Origin: CAWFXC01 sp963819735
GTDB lineage: Bacteria > Actinomycetota > Acidimicrobiia > IMCC26256 > DASPTH01
DNA length: 64,000 nt
Reading direction: 5' to 3'
Assembly: GCA_963819735.1 (NCBI GenBank)
Contig: CAWFXC010000004.1
Location: 372,001 to 436,000 of the forward strand
The notes beneath the pieces are model-generated. The model ran no database searches, was not told the DNA's origin, and worked only from the letters and a program-made list of their open reading frames with translations. Below are positions 44,745 to 52,799 of this stretch, piece by piece (the first letter of the stretch is position 1; each line of letters starts with the position of its first letter). The translations under genes were made by a program, and so were the position numbers.

Positions 44745-45785
44745 ATGCGCGCGTTGCGGCTGATCGACTGGAAGCACGATCCCGAGTTCGTCGAGGTCGA
44801 CGATCCTGAACCGGGCCCCGGCGAGGTCCGCATCCGAGTCGGCGGTGCGGGCGCGTGCCACTCGGACCTCCACCTCATGTATGACTTCGAGAGTGGGCTC
44901 CTGCCCTGGGGGCCGCCGTTCACGCTCGGGCACGAAAATGCCGGTTGGGTCGATGCGCTCGGACCCGGCGCCTCGGGCTTCGAGGTCGGCGACGCGGTTG
45001 CCGTGTTCGGCCCCTGGGGCTGCGGGGCGTGCTACCGGTGCGCGCAGGGCATGGAGAACTACTGCGTACACCAGGCGAACTTGACGGTCGCGGGCGCTGG
45101 GCTCGGCGCCGACGGCGGCATGGCGGCGCACATGGTGGTGCCCAGCGAGCGCTACCTCGTTCCCCTCGGTGATCTCGATCCTGTCGATGCTGCGCCGCTC
45201 ACCGACGCTGCGCTGACCCCGTATCACGCGATCAAGCGGTCGTTGCCCTTGCTGATCCCCGGGTCGACCGCTGTCGTGATCGGTGCGGGCGGCCTGGGCC
45301 ACATGGCGATCCAGATCCTGGGCGCGCTCTCCCCCGCGCGCGTCGTGGCGGTCGACGCCAATCCGAGGGCTCTGGAGCTCGCGCGCGACGTGGGTGCTGC
45401 GGAGACCGTGCTGATAGGTGACGACGCCGTGGAGCAGGTCCGAACCTCAACGGATGGCCTCGGCGCCGACGTCATCCTCGACTTCGTGGGCGTCGACGAG
45501 ACGCTTCGATTCGGCGCGAGCGCGGCACGCTCGCTCGGTCATCTCACCCTCGTCGGCATCGGGGGAGGCACGCTGCCGGTCGGGTTCTTCACCGTGCCCT
45601 ACGAACTGTCGGTAGCGACCACGTACTGGGGATCGATTCCGGAGCTGATCGAAGTGATCGCACTCGCCCGCGCCGGGAAGATCCGTGCCCACGTGCAGCG
45701 GTTCTCGCTCGACGACGCACCCATGGCCTACGAGCAGATGCGCGCAGGTGAGCTACACGGTCGAGCGGTCGTCGTCCCGTCGTGA
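44745..45785 (+). CDS. Zinc-dependent alcohol dehydrogenase (MDR family)
   Basis: 346 residues from ATG 44745 (GAGGAG upstream). Catalytic zinc ligands in GACHSDLH and GHENAGWV; structural-zinc cysteines in CGACYRCAQGMENYC (the first position is shared in the cluster); NAD-binding GAGGLGHMAIQILGAL with VAVDAN following. Complete MDR alcohol dehydrogenase, likely NAD-dependent. Carries a DosR-type operator and would re-oxidise or supply NADH in hypoxia. Its stop overlaps a universal-stress-protein relic that starts at 45782. Confidence 0.93.
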   Translation: MRALRLIDWKHDPEFVEVDDPEPGPGEVRIRVGGAGACHSDLHLMYDFESGLLPWGPPFTLGHENAGWVDALGPGASGFEVGDAVAVFGPWGCGACYRCAQGMENYCVHQANLTVAGAGLGADGGMAAHMVVPSERYLVPLGDLDPVDAAPLTDAALTPYHAIKRSLPLLIPGSTAVVIGAGGLGHMAIQILGALSPARVVAVDANPRALELARDVGAAETVLIGDDAVEQVRTSTDGLGADVILDFVGVDETLRFGASAARSLGHLTLVGIGGGTLPVGFFTVPYELSVATTYWGSIPELIEVIALARAGKIRAHVQRFSLDDAPMAYEQMRAGELHGRAVVVPS

Positions 45786-45859
45786 GCATCGACCGCATCG
45801 TCGTCGGCGCCGACAGGTCCGACAACGCCCGTGGCCCGGATCAGTCTGCTCGCGCATGA
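45782..45859 (+). pseudogene. Universal stress protein N-terminal relic
   Basis: GTG 45782 overlaps the dehydrogenase stop. The frame VSIDRIVVGADRSDNA is the first strand and ATP-loop start of a UspA domain; similarity then ends abruptly at about 45830, where the acyl-CoA synthetase relic begins. Confidence 0.55.
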
Positions 45860-45970
45860 GGTCGGCGAGATCGCGGAGCTCGACTTCGATCGGTGATCGT
45901 TACTCCGAGCGGTGCGCTCGTCGTCGACGCGAAGCTGCGCCTGGTCACGCGACCGCAGCAGCCCGCGCGG
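45831..45970 (+). pseudogene. C-terminal relic of an ADP-forming acyl-CoA synthetase (ATP-grasp)
   Basis: VARISLLAHEVGEIAELDFDR in one frame and VIVTPSGALVVDAKLRLV one frame over form the last beta-strands of the ATP-grasp domain found in GNAT/acyl-CoA synthetase proteins (usual ending NPVIVxxxGVxAVDARIRL). Everything upstream is missing. It directly follows the Usp relic, marking a deletion that joined two genes. A full-length homologue appears to start at 63838. Confidence 0.6.
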
Positions 45971-45995
45971 ACGTTCGAACTCGACTCAAGGGAAC

Positions 45996-46367
45996 ATGAT
46001 GAACGACAGACAAACATCCGACGCCCAGTTCGAACGCCTCGGGCGACATCTCGACGATCTCGCGGCTCGCGCGACGCGTGCGGTGGCCGAGTTGCGGGTG
46101 CAGAGCCAGTTGATCGTCGACGACGTCGCGACGTGGAAGCAGCATCTCGATCTCTCACGAGTTGACGCGGAACTCGCCCGGATGTACGCCTGCGACGATC
46201 TGCGCCGGGCACGCGCCGCGTGGGACGAGCAGCAAGCGAGGATCACGCGGTCCCTCGACGAGGCTCGCGAGGACTCGGCGGCGGTGCTGCGCTCCTTGCA
46301 TGCCGCATTGGTGGACGCGCTGCGCGATCTCAGTGAGACCCTCGACTTCGCAGCGCGCGCCCAGTGA
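45996..46367 (+). CDS. Hypothetical helical/coiled-coil protein
   Basis: 123 residues from ATG 45996 (AAGGGAAC upstream). Wholly helical with many charged residues and heptad-like spacing (FERLGRHLDDLAARATRAVAELRVQSQL, ARITRSLDEAREDSAAVLRSLHAALVDALRDLSETL). No signal or membrane segment. It ends one base into the Rv2004c-like gene start, so it is co-translated with it. Possibly a partner or oligomerisation factor; no family recognised. Confidence 0.6.
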   Translation: MMNDRQTSDAQFERLGRHLDDLAARATRAVAELRVQSQLIVDDVATWKQHLDLSRVDAELARMYACDDLRRARAAWDEQQARITRSLDEAREDSAAVLRSLHAALVDALRDLSETLDFAARAQ

Positions 46368-47881
46368 TGTCGGCGGGTTCCTGGGCGGAGCTCGCCGAGA
46401 CGCATTCCGCGATTGTGGTGTTCGCCGGCGACCGTGCCTACAAGATCAAGAAGCCGGTGAAGTTTGACTTCCTCGACTTCTCGACCCGAGAGCTCCGCGA
46501 GGCGGCGGTGCATCGCGAGGTGGAGCTCAATCGCCGCCTCGCACCCGACGTCTACCTCGGCGTCTCCGACGTCCTCGACGTCGATGGATCAGTGTGCGAT
46601 CACCTGATGGTGATGCGCCGGCTCCCGACGGATCGCCGGCTGTCCGCGCTGGTCACGACCGGCGCGGCTACCGACGACGACATCCGAGCGGTCGCCCGCA
46701 CGATCGCGGCGTTCCACGGCCGCGCCGTTCACAGCGCCGCCAGCGACGCCGTCGGCACCCCGGCGCGCGTCGCCCGAAAACTGGAGCTCGATCTGGCCGA
46801 GCTGAAGACCTTCGCCGGTTCGGTCATCGACTCCGCCGTGCTCGACGAGGTCACCGATCGGGCGCTGCGTTATGTAAAAGGACGAGCTCGCCTGTTCGAC
46901 AGCAGGGTCGCGGAGGGATGGGTCTGCGACGGACACGGCGACCTGCTCGCCGACGACATCTTCTGCCTCGACGACGGCCCGCGCGTCCTCGACTGCCTCG
47001 ACTTCTCCGACGAGCTCCGCTACGGAGACGTCCTCGCTGACGTTGCGTTTCTCGCGATGGACCTCGAACGCCTCGGCGCACCGGAACTCGCGTCGGACTT
47101 CGTCCGCTTCTACGACGAGTTCTCGGGCGAGCATCATCCATCCAGCCTGGTCGACTACTACATCGCGTTCCGGGCGATGATCCGCGCCAAGGTGTCCGCG
47201 CTGCGGGTGATGCAGGGCGACGACACTGCCCGGCAGAGCGCAGCGGAGGTGCTCGAGCTCGCCCTCGACCATCTCCGACGGGGTCGCGTCGCGATGGTGC
47301 TCGTGGGCGGCGCACCCGGCACCGGAAAGACGACGACCGCGGAAGCACTGGGTGCGCGCAACTCGTGGACCGTGCTGCGATCCGACGTCGTGCGCAAGGA
47401 GCTCGCCGGATTGGATCCTCGTGCACCCGCGCCGGCGGGATTCAGAGAGGGCCTCTACTCGCCTGCGACCACCCGACGGACCTACGAGCAGCTGCTCAAT
47501 CGGGCCCGGATCGCGCTCGAGCTCGGCGAATCGGTCGTGCTCGACGCTTCCTGGACCGATGCCGATCTTCGCGACGAGGCCGCGCGCGTGGCCGCGGCGA
47601 CGTCAAGCGACCTCGTGGAACTGCGCTGCGACCTGGACCCGGAGGTCGCCGGCGCACGTCTGGATGGTCGTCGCGCGGAAGGAACTGACGCGTCGGACGC
47701 GGACCGCGATGTCGCCGCGGCGCTGCGAGCAGCCGCCGATCCGTGGCCGGAAGCGACGGTGATCGACACGTCGGCTTCCCGCACCGACGTCCTCAACTGG
47801 GCGGTGACAGCTTCCCGGGCGAACCCGATGTTGCTCGGCCTCGGTTTGACCACCGCCGACGCGCCTGGAGGTCGCCCATGA
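46367..47881 (+). CDS. Rv2004c-like protein: APH-type domain plus P-loop kinase domain
   Basis: 504 residues from ATG 46367. N-terminal half is an aminoglycoside-phosphotransferase/kinase-like fold (VVFAGDRAYKIKKPVKFDFLDFS with the nucleotide lysine, DGHGDLLADDIFCLDDGPRVLDCLDFSDELRYGDVLADVAF as the catalytic and metal loop). The C-terminal half is a P-loop kinase with Walker A GGAPGTGKTTTAEAL near 314, similar to gluconate/zeta kinases. Same architecture and length as Rv2004c of the M. tuberculosis DosR regulon. Substrate unknown. Confidence 0.88.
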   Translation: MSAGSWAELAETHSAIVVFAGDRAYKIKKPVKFDFLDFSTRELREAAVHREVELNRRLAPDVYLGVSDVLDVDGSVCDHLMVMRRLPTDRRLSALVTTGAATDDDIRAVARTIAAFHGRAVHSAASDAVGTPARVARKLELDLAELKTFAGSVIDSAVLDEVTDRALRYVKGRARLFDSRVAEGWVCDGHGDLLADDIFCLDDGPRVLDCLDFSDELRYGDVLADVAFLAMDLERLGAPELASDFVRFYDEFSGEHHPSSLVDYYIAFRAMIRAKVSALRVMQGDDTARQSAAEVLELALDHLRRGRVAMVLVGGAPGTGKTTTAEALGARNSWTVLRSDVVRKELAGLDPRAPAPAGFREGLYSPATTRRTYEQLLNRARIALELGESVVLDASWTDADLRDEAARVAAATSSDLVELRCDLDPEVAGARLDGRRAEGTDASDADRDVAAALRAAADPWPEATVIDTSASRTDVLNWAVTASRANPMLLGLGLTTADAPGGRP

Positions 47882-48016
47882 CGGCGAACCTGCACGAGAT
47901 CCCGTCCACGACTGCCTCGAGCTGCTGAAGTTCGGCACCTCGGGCGCATCGCCGTCGGCGGCTTCCGTGTCGCCGTTCCGATCAACGAACGGCTCATCGT
48001 GTGGGTCCGGTACCGA
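47878..48016 (+). pseudogene. Frameshifted relic of a PNPOx-like FMN-binding protein
   Basis: Begins at ATG 47878, overlapping the previous stop. Reading through all three frames recovers the start of a pyridoxamine-5'-phosphate-oxidase-like protein: VHDCLELLKF, then HLGRIAVGGFRVAVPINERL and IVWVR, equivalent to CRERLEAAHVGRVVFVD in the intact gene at 52796. Two single-base slips separate the pieces and nothing recognisable follows. Confidence 0.65.
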
Positions 48017-48119
48017 CATGGCTGCTTGATTGACAGCGATCCAGGCAGGCGCCCCTTTTTTCTACGGCTAAGTCGATGTGGCCGGCTCGACACCGAGCCC
48101 GAGGTCCGGCACAGTGAGA

Positions 48120-49568
48120 ATGGCGGTTGAAGCGCTCGCAGAGAATGATCGCGGCCCCATGTCCACACGAGTCGAACGAACGGAGCCCGGGGCCAGCGGC
48201 CTCGAGGAGCACGCGGTCCTGGCGCTGGTCGACGCGGCCCCCGACGGCATCGTCATGGCCGACGAGAACGGCCGGATCCTGTTCGCCAACCGTCAGGCGG
48301 AGGAGCTCTTTGGCTACCAGCAGCGCGAGCTGCTGGGGCGGTCGGTCGACGACCTGCTCCCCGATCACCTCCGGCGGGTGCATCGCGCGCACCGGACCCG
48401 CTACCGGGCGGAGCCGCGCCTGCGGTCGATGGGCGCGGGCCTCATGCTCTTCGGCCGGCGCGCCGACGGTACCGAGTTCCCCGTCGAGATCAGCCTGAGC
48501 CCCGTTGCCGGCGACGACGGGCTCCGAGTCGTCGCCGTCGTGCGCGACGTCACCGAGCGTTTGGTCGCGGACGCGGCGGACCGCGAGGTGCGCGATGCAC
48601 TCGACGCCACTCGCGACGCGGTCCTCGTGCTCGATGCCGACACGCTCCGATTCACCTACGCCAACCAGGGCGCGACCGAGCAGGTGGGCTACGGGCGTGA
48701 CGAACTACTCCAGATGACGATGCTGCACATCACCCCCGAGTTCACCGAGCGGCAACTGCGCGAGCTGCTCGGTCCGCTCGTCAGCGGCGAGCGCTCGTCG
48801 CTGACGTTCACCACCGTGCACCGCCATCGCGACGGCACCGACCTGCCGGTCGAGATTCTGATGCAATCCGTCTCCGGTGAGGACGGCACCCCGAAGCGCT
48901 ATGTCAAGATCGTCCGGGACATACGCGAGCGTCTCGAAACCGAGGAACGACTGAAGGTAGCCGAGCAGCACTTGCGGGTGGTCGAGGACCGTGAGCGCAT
49001 CGCGCGCGATCTGCACGACATCGTGATCCAGAAGCTGTTCGCCGCCGGCATGACGATCCAGAGCGTCTCGTCGCGCACCGCAGACGCCGAGCACGGCCAC
49101 CGCCTGGCCACCGTCGTCGACGACCTCGATGACACCATCCGTGAGATCCGGTCCGTTATCTTCAGCCTCCACGCCGACGCGCCGGACTCAATGGGCGTAC
49201 GCGCTGAGGTGCTCCGGGTCGCCGACGACGAGCGCGCAGCGCTGGGCTTCGAGCCCCGTATCCGCTTCGACGGCGCGGTCGACTCGATGGATGACCGGGT
49301 CGCGCAGGAACTCCTGCCGGCACTGCGCGAAGCTCTGTCGAACGTGGCCAAGCACGCGGGCGCGTCGGCGGTCGAAATCGTCGTCGAGAACGCCGCCGAA
49401 GTAACCCTCCGCGTACTCGACGACGGTCGCGGCATGCCCGCGACCCTCCCGAGCGGTCACGGCATCAAGAACCTCACGGAACGCGCCGAACGACTCGGGG
49501 GAACCTGCCGCGTCGCGTCAAGGCCTGACGGTGGCACCATGGTCGAGTGGAAGGTGCCGGCGTCGTAG
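48120..49568 (+). CDS. DosS-type histidine kinase with two PAS domains
   Basis: About 482 residues; starts at 48078 (GTG), 48120 or 48159 are possible and none has a strong ribosome-binding site. PAS1 is VLALVDAAPDGIVMADENGRILFANRQAEELFGYQ, PAS2 ALDATRDAVLVLDADTLRFTYANQGATEQVGY. HisKA_3 is RERIARDLHDIVIQKLFAAGM (phospho-His about 299) and HATPase_c ends VLDDGRGMPATLPSGHGIKNL. The ARDLHDxVIQxLFAAG core is that of DosS/DosT, but the mycobacterial heme GAF domains are replaced by PAS. Likely partner: the regulator at 51793-52467. Confidence 0.9.
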   Translation: MAVEALAENDRGPMSTRVERTEPGASGLEEHAVLALVDAAPDGIVMADENGRILFANRQAEELFGYQQRELLGRSVDDLLPDHLRRVHRAHRTRYRAEPRLRSMGAGLMLFGRRADGTEFPVEISLSPVAGDDGLRVVAVVRDVTERLVADAADREVRDALDATRDAVLVLDADTLRFTYANQGATEQVGYGRDELLQMTMLHITPEFTERQLRELLGPLVSGERSSLTFTTVHRHRDGTDLPVEILMQSVSGEDGTPKRYVKIVRDIRERLETEERLKVAEQHLRVVEDRERIARDLHDIVIQKLFAAGMTIQSVSSRTADAEHGHRLATVVDDLDDTIREIRSVIFSLHADAPDSMGVRAEVLRVADDERAALGFEPRIRFDGAVDSMDDRVAQELLPALREALSNVAKHAGASAVEIVVENAAEVTLRVLDDGRGMPATLPSGHGIKNLTERAERLGGTCRVASRPDGGTMVEWKVPAS

Positions 49569-49822
49569 GTCAGGAGCGGAGCACCAGCCGCTTGATGGCG
49601 TTCATCGCGGCGCCGCTCCTGCGAACAGTGCAGAACGTGGCCCGTTGCGATGCTCGCACACGTACGCGAGCCCCAGCGCGAGGTCGCGCGTTTCCGCGCG
49701 GCCGAAGAGGTAGTGGAGAATCACTGACGTTCACCCCGAGCTCGCATCGTCGTCATCGTCGTGCGTGCAGCAACGCGAACACCGCGGTTCGCCGACAGAC
49801 ACGAAGGTCCCACGTTGCGGTC
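49569..49822. other. Intergenic region, no clear gene
   Basis: 254 bp after the kinase. A minus-strand stretch (about 49590-49730) could encode VILHYLFGRAETRDLALGLAYVCEH but has no family I recognise, and no promoter or terminator stands out. The DosR-type site follows at 49823. Confidence 0.35.
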
Positions 49823-49837
49823 GGGACTTTGGGCCCT
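49823..49837 (+). promoter_or_regulatory. DosR-type site GGGACTTTGGGCCCT
   Basis: One of the two best matches to the local consensus; preceded by TC, as in mycobacterial DosR boxes. 35 nt upstream of the small ORF at 49873. Confidence 0.7.
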
Positions 49838-49872
49838 GGGGAGAGGGCGCATCGCCGAGCAGGATCTTCGTC

Positions 49873-49938
49873 ATGGCCTCACGACCCCTGCCGCTCGGGC
49901 TGGACCGCTCACCCGTCGTCGTCGTTTCCGACCCGTGA
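49873..49938 (+). CDS. 21-residue leader peptide or Usp C-terminal relic
   Basis: ATG 49873 is preceded by AGGA. The peptide MASRPLPLGLDRSPVVVVSDP ends with TGA overlapping the GTG start of the next gene, a coupling arrangement. Its end resembles the SPCPVVVVRGP finish of universal stress proteins, so it may be a relic that now serves as a leader. Confidence 0.4.
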   Translation: MASRPLPLGLDRSPVVVVSDP

Positions 49939-50255
49939 GCGGCCCCGAGTCCCAGACCCTCGCCTGGTACACCCTGCCGAGTCATCCACGCGGCGCGGGC
50001 AGGTCGCCCTGCTTCGAGGTCGTGGGGACCTTGGTTTACCCGGCCGACGGCCACCCTTCAGGGCCCTCGCCGCGACCCTGGTACCAGGTGCGTGGCGGGT
50101 TCGCGTACGCCGTCGACGGGCACCCCGCCGGAGTGTCCAGGGAGCCGCACTTCCGGATCACCGGAACTGCGGTGTACCCGTTCCCGGCCGACCCTGACGA
50201 GCTCGGGGTCGACCCGTGGTTCCAGGTGGCTGCGCCCGTCACATCGCAGTTCTAG
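49935..50255 (+). CDS. Small beta-repeat protein with WYxVxG...YxxDGHPxG units
   Basis: 106 residues from GTG 49935, translationally coupled to the leader peptide. Four aromatic-rich units recur: CFEVVGTLVYPADGHPSG, WYQVRGGFAYAVDGHPAG, HFRITGTAVYPFPADPDE and WFQVAAPV. Each has the form aromatic-x-V-x-G ... Y-x-x-D/G-HP. No family recognised with certainty; it could be a small propeller- or flower-like beta fold that oligomerises. Carries the strongest DosR-type site. No membrane segment or signal peptide. Confidence 0.6.
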   Translation: MSGPESQTLAWYTLPSHPRGAGRSPCFEVVGTLVYPADGHPSGPSPRPWYQVRGGFAYAVDGHPAGVSREPHFRITGTAVYPFPADPDELGVDPWFQVAAPVTSQF

Positions 50256-50634
50256 CCGTCGAGGCTGTGCGGCCGGACGACCAAGACCGGACACTGGCTG
50301 GTCCTCACGACCCCATTGCGACGCTGCCGAGCGCGAGGCGGGCGAGGCCCGAACGCCCGTGCGTGCTCGTCACCACAAGTGATGCATCCAACTGCTGCGC
50401 GACGTCGGGGATCGCATCCGCCGGGTTGTAGTTGCGCACGACGTGGACGTCGGTCGCTGGCCGGAGCACGTCGAGCGCATGGTCGATCGCCGCCGTCCGC
50501 GCCTCGGCGGTCGCGACATCGAGCGCATCGAACACGTGCACGATCGCGAGTGGGAGCCCGAGGGCGCTCACCCAGGTCGTCGCGGGCACCAGGGCGGAGT
50601 CAGCAGCCGATGAACCGTCGTGGCACACCAACAC
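50252..50634 (-). pseudogene. Universal stress protein, second-domain fragment with 3' frameshift
   Basis: VLVCHDGSSAADSALVPATTWVSAL through VVTSTHGRSGLARLALGSVAM is a UspA domain with the G-x2-G-x9-G(S/T)-type end. One base after GSVAM the frame shifts to VVRTSQCPVLVVRPHSLDG, ending at 50252. It opens like the second half of a tandem Usp; the first half is absent. Convergent with the beta-repeat gene, overlapping its stop. Confidence 0.7.
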
Positions 50635-50663
50635 GGGACCGGTCCACCGTGGATTCGCCCGTG

Positions 50664-50678
50664 GTGACCTTCGGCTCT
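50664..50678 (+). promoter_or_regulatory. DosR-type site GTGACCTTCGGCTCT
   Basis: Lies between the Usp fragment (minus strand) and the M50 protease gene, 34 nt upstream of the protease start. Could serve either. Confidence 0.5.
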
Positions 50679-50712
50679 ACTGCCCACCGGCCAGCACCCG
50701 TACCTTCTCCAC

Positions 50713-51813
50713 ATGAGCAATGAGCGCGGCGAGGAGCCCACCCGGCGGCGATGGTCGTTCCCGATCGGCCGCGTCGCGGGCATCCAGATCCGCGTGCACG
50801 CCAGCTTCTTCCTGCTCGTCGCACTGTTCATCCTGGCCGGGAGCGCCCCGCAGGGCCCGGGCGTGGCCGCGTCGTTGGTCTGGCTTGTGGTGATCTTCGC
50901 CTGCGTTGTGTTCCATGAGCTGGCGCACTGCTTCGCTGGTAGGCGCCACGGGCTCGTCGTGCACGAGATCGACCTGTTGCCGATCGGTGGCGTCTCCCGC
51001 CTCGAGACCTTTCCCGAGACGCCTCGCGACGAATTCGCGTTGGCCATCGCGGGCCCGGCCGCGAGCGCCGCGCTCGGGGTCGCTGCCGCACTGGTGGCCG
51101 TGGCGTTTTCGCAGTCGCTGTATCCCATCGACCTGGTCTCCGGCCCGTTCCTCGCCCGCCTCGCGTGGCTCAACCTGCTGCTCGCGGCGTTCAACATGCT
51201 TCCCGCATTCCCGCTCGATGGGGGCCGCGTGTTCCGCGCCCTCCTCGAACGTCGCTACGACCTCGAGCGTGCGACGCGCATCGCCGGGCGCACCGGCCGC
51301 TGGCTCGCGTTCGTGCTCATCGCGGTGGGCATTATGTGGAACCTCTGGCTCGCGATCATCGGGGTGTTCGTCTACCTCGGAGCGCGCTCCGAGGAGGCGG
51401 CGACTCTGGCGCACCTCCGCCTGGTCGGGCGTCGGGTGCGCGACGCGATGCTCGTGATGCCGACCACGCTCGACGAGGCCGTCAGTACAGCCGAGATGCG
51501 TCAACTGGTGCGCCGGAACACGCAGGGAACGTTTCCGGTCGTGCGCGCCGGACGGTACGTCGGCGTCGTCGACGTCACGTCGATCGAGCGGGCACCGGCT
51601 GCAGCCAGCGCGGGAGACCTCGCCGATCGGTCCGCCGCGACGCTCGCACCCGAGGACGATCTCGAAGGGGACCTCCCCGCGTTGGCAACCGCACCAGCAC
51701 ACGCAATCCCGGTGCTCGAAGGCGGACGGGTCGTGGGCCTCCTTCGCACCGACGAGGTCAACCGGCTCGTCGCCGGGCGCGACCCCGGGGAGTCAATCTC
51801 TGGTTCGGAATGA
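50713..51813 (+). CDS. Site-2 (M50) membrane metalloprotease with CBS-like domain, Rv2625c-like
   Basis: 366 residues. Transmembrane core with zinc motif H68-E-L-A-H72 (VVFHELAHCFAGRRHG) and the second ligand motif NMLPAFPLDGGRVFRALL. About five membrane segments, then a C-terminal CBS-type pair (RRNTQGTFPVVRAGRYVGVVDV; AHAIPVLEGGRVVGLLRTDEV). The architecture matches Rv2625c of the DosR regulon. M50 proteases cleave membrane-embedded regulators. The 3' end overlaps the convergent DosR-type gene by 21 bp. Confidence 0.9.
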   Translation: MSNERGEEPTRRRWSFPIGRVAGIQIRVHASFFLLVALFILAGSAPQGPGVAASLVWLVVIFACVVFHELAHCFAGRRHGLVVHEIDLLPIGGVSRLETFPETPRDEFALAIAGPAASAALGVAAALVAVAFSQSLYPIDLVSGPFLARLAWLNLLLAAFNMLPAFPLDGGRVFRALLERRYDLERATRIAGRTGRWLAFVLIAVGIMWNLWLAIIGVFVYLGARSEEAATLAHLRLVGRRVRDAMLVMPTTLDEAVSTAEMRQLVRRNTQGTFPVVRAGRYVGVVDVTSIERAPAAASAGDLADRSAATLAPEDDLEGDLPALATAPAHAIPVLEGGRVVGLLRTDEVNRLVAGRDPGESISGSE

Positions 51814-52467
51814 CGGCTCCGGATCGGTCTCCAGACGCGCCGCGAACACCGCCGCCTGGGTGCGCCGTTCCATGCCGAGCTTGGCCAGCAGGTTGGACAC
51901 GTAGTTCTTGACCGTCTTCTCGGCGAGGTGGAGCTCGTTCGCGATCTGCCGGTTGGTGAGTCCGTCCGCGATGAGGACCAGGATCTTCCGCTCCTGCCCG
52001 GTGAGCCGTGCCAGGCGTTCGTCCTCGGGTGGCGGCCGCCGGAGCCGGTCGGTGACGCGCTGCACGATGGCCGGATCGAGGAGCGACTCGCCGCGCGCGA
52101 CTCTCCGGACCGCGTCGACGATGTCGTTGCCCCTGATCTGTTTCAGGAGGTATCCCGATGCACCGGCGACGACCGCCTGCACGAGTGCCTCGTCGTCGGA
52201 GAACGACGTCAGCATCAGACACGCAATGCCGTCGTAGTCAGAGCGGATTTCGCGACAGACGGCGATCCCGTCACCGTCGGGCAACCGGACATCGAGGATC
52301 GCGACATCGGGTCGGGTGGCCGGGATCCGTGCCAGCGCCCGCGCCGCGGTATCGGCGTCGCCGACTACCTCGATGTCGTCTTCGGATTCGAGCAGCTCAC
52401 GAACCCCGCGGCGGACGATCTCGTGGTCGTCGAGCAGAAACACACGGATTGCGTCGGTGTCGCCCAT
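51793..52467 (-). CDS. DosR/NarL-type response regulator
   Basis: 224 residues from ATG 52467. Receiver domain with acidic pair D13-D14, phospho-acceptor D59 (AILDVRL), T87 and K109 (GYLLKQI). GerE HTH about 155-210: LTGQERKILVLIADGLTNRQIANELHLAEKTVKNYVSNLLAKLGMERRTQAAVF. The AEKTVKNYVSxLLAKLGMERRTQAAVF block is practically that of mycobacterial DosR, including the DNA-reading KTVKNY helix. Likely phosphorylated by the kinase at 48120. Divergent from the Usp/PNPOx operon with a DosR-type site between. Confidence 0.93.
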   Translation of the reverse strand: MGDTDAIRVFLLDDHEIVRRGVRELLESEDDIEVVGDADTAARALARIPATRPDVAILDVRLPDGDGIAVCREIRSDYDGIACLMLTSFSDDEALVQAVVAGASGYLLKQIRGNDIVDAVRRVARGESLLDPAIVQRVTDRLRRPPPEDERLARLTGQERKILVLIADGLTNRQIANELHLAEKTVKNYVSNLLAKLGMERRTQAAVFAARLETDPEPSFRTRD

Positions 52468-52535
52468 GAGCGCGAAGCCTACCGGCGAACGCTTCTCCGA
52501 CTTGGCGGTGTGCTGCGAACTCTGGCCGGCGGTGA

Positions 52536-52550
52536 AGGCCATTCGGCCCT
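52536..52550 (+). promoter_or_regulatory. DosR-type site AGGCCATTCGGCCCT
   Basis: Located between the divergent response-regulator gene and the Usp gene, 63 nt before GTG 52614. Arms AGGCC/GGCCC with a four-base spacer; suits autoregulation as well as control of the Usp/PNPOx pair. Confidence 0.55.
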
Positions 52551-52613
52551 ACTGGCAACGGGTCCGCGGTTGCACGATGGGCGCAACCATCAGGCCACAC
52601 CGAGGGAGGCCAC

Positions 52614-52799
52614 GTGCCCAAGACCCTGATCGTCCCACTCGACGGCTCGAAGCTCTCGGATCGGGCCCTCAGGTCCGCTCAGCGATTGGCGGCGCATCTC
52701 GGATCCTGCGACATCGTCGCGATGACGGCGTCAAGGAACCGCGATGATCGCGTGCGTCGCAGCCCGTGCCCCGTGGTCGTCGTCCGCGGTCCCCGATGA
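52614..52799 (+). pseudogene. Universal stress protein with internal deletion
   Basis: GTG 52614 begins a normal UspA start, VPKTLIVPLDGSKLSDRALRSAQRLA, continues to about residue 38 and then jumps directly to the C-terminal strand RRSPCPVVVVRGPR. Frame is kept, so a 61-residue mini-protein could be made, but the central ATP-binding GxxGxxxxxxxxxGS segment is lost. Its stop overlaps the next start (ATGA). Confidence 0.7.
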
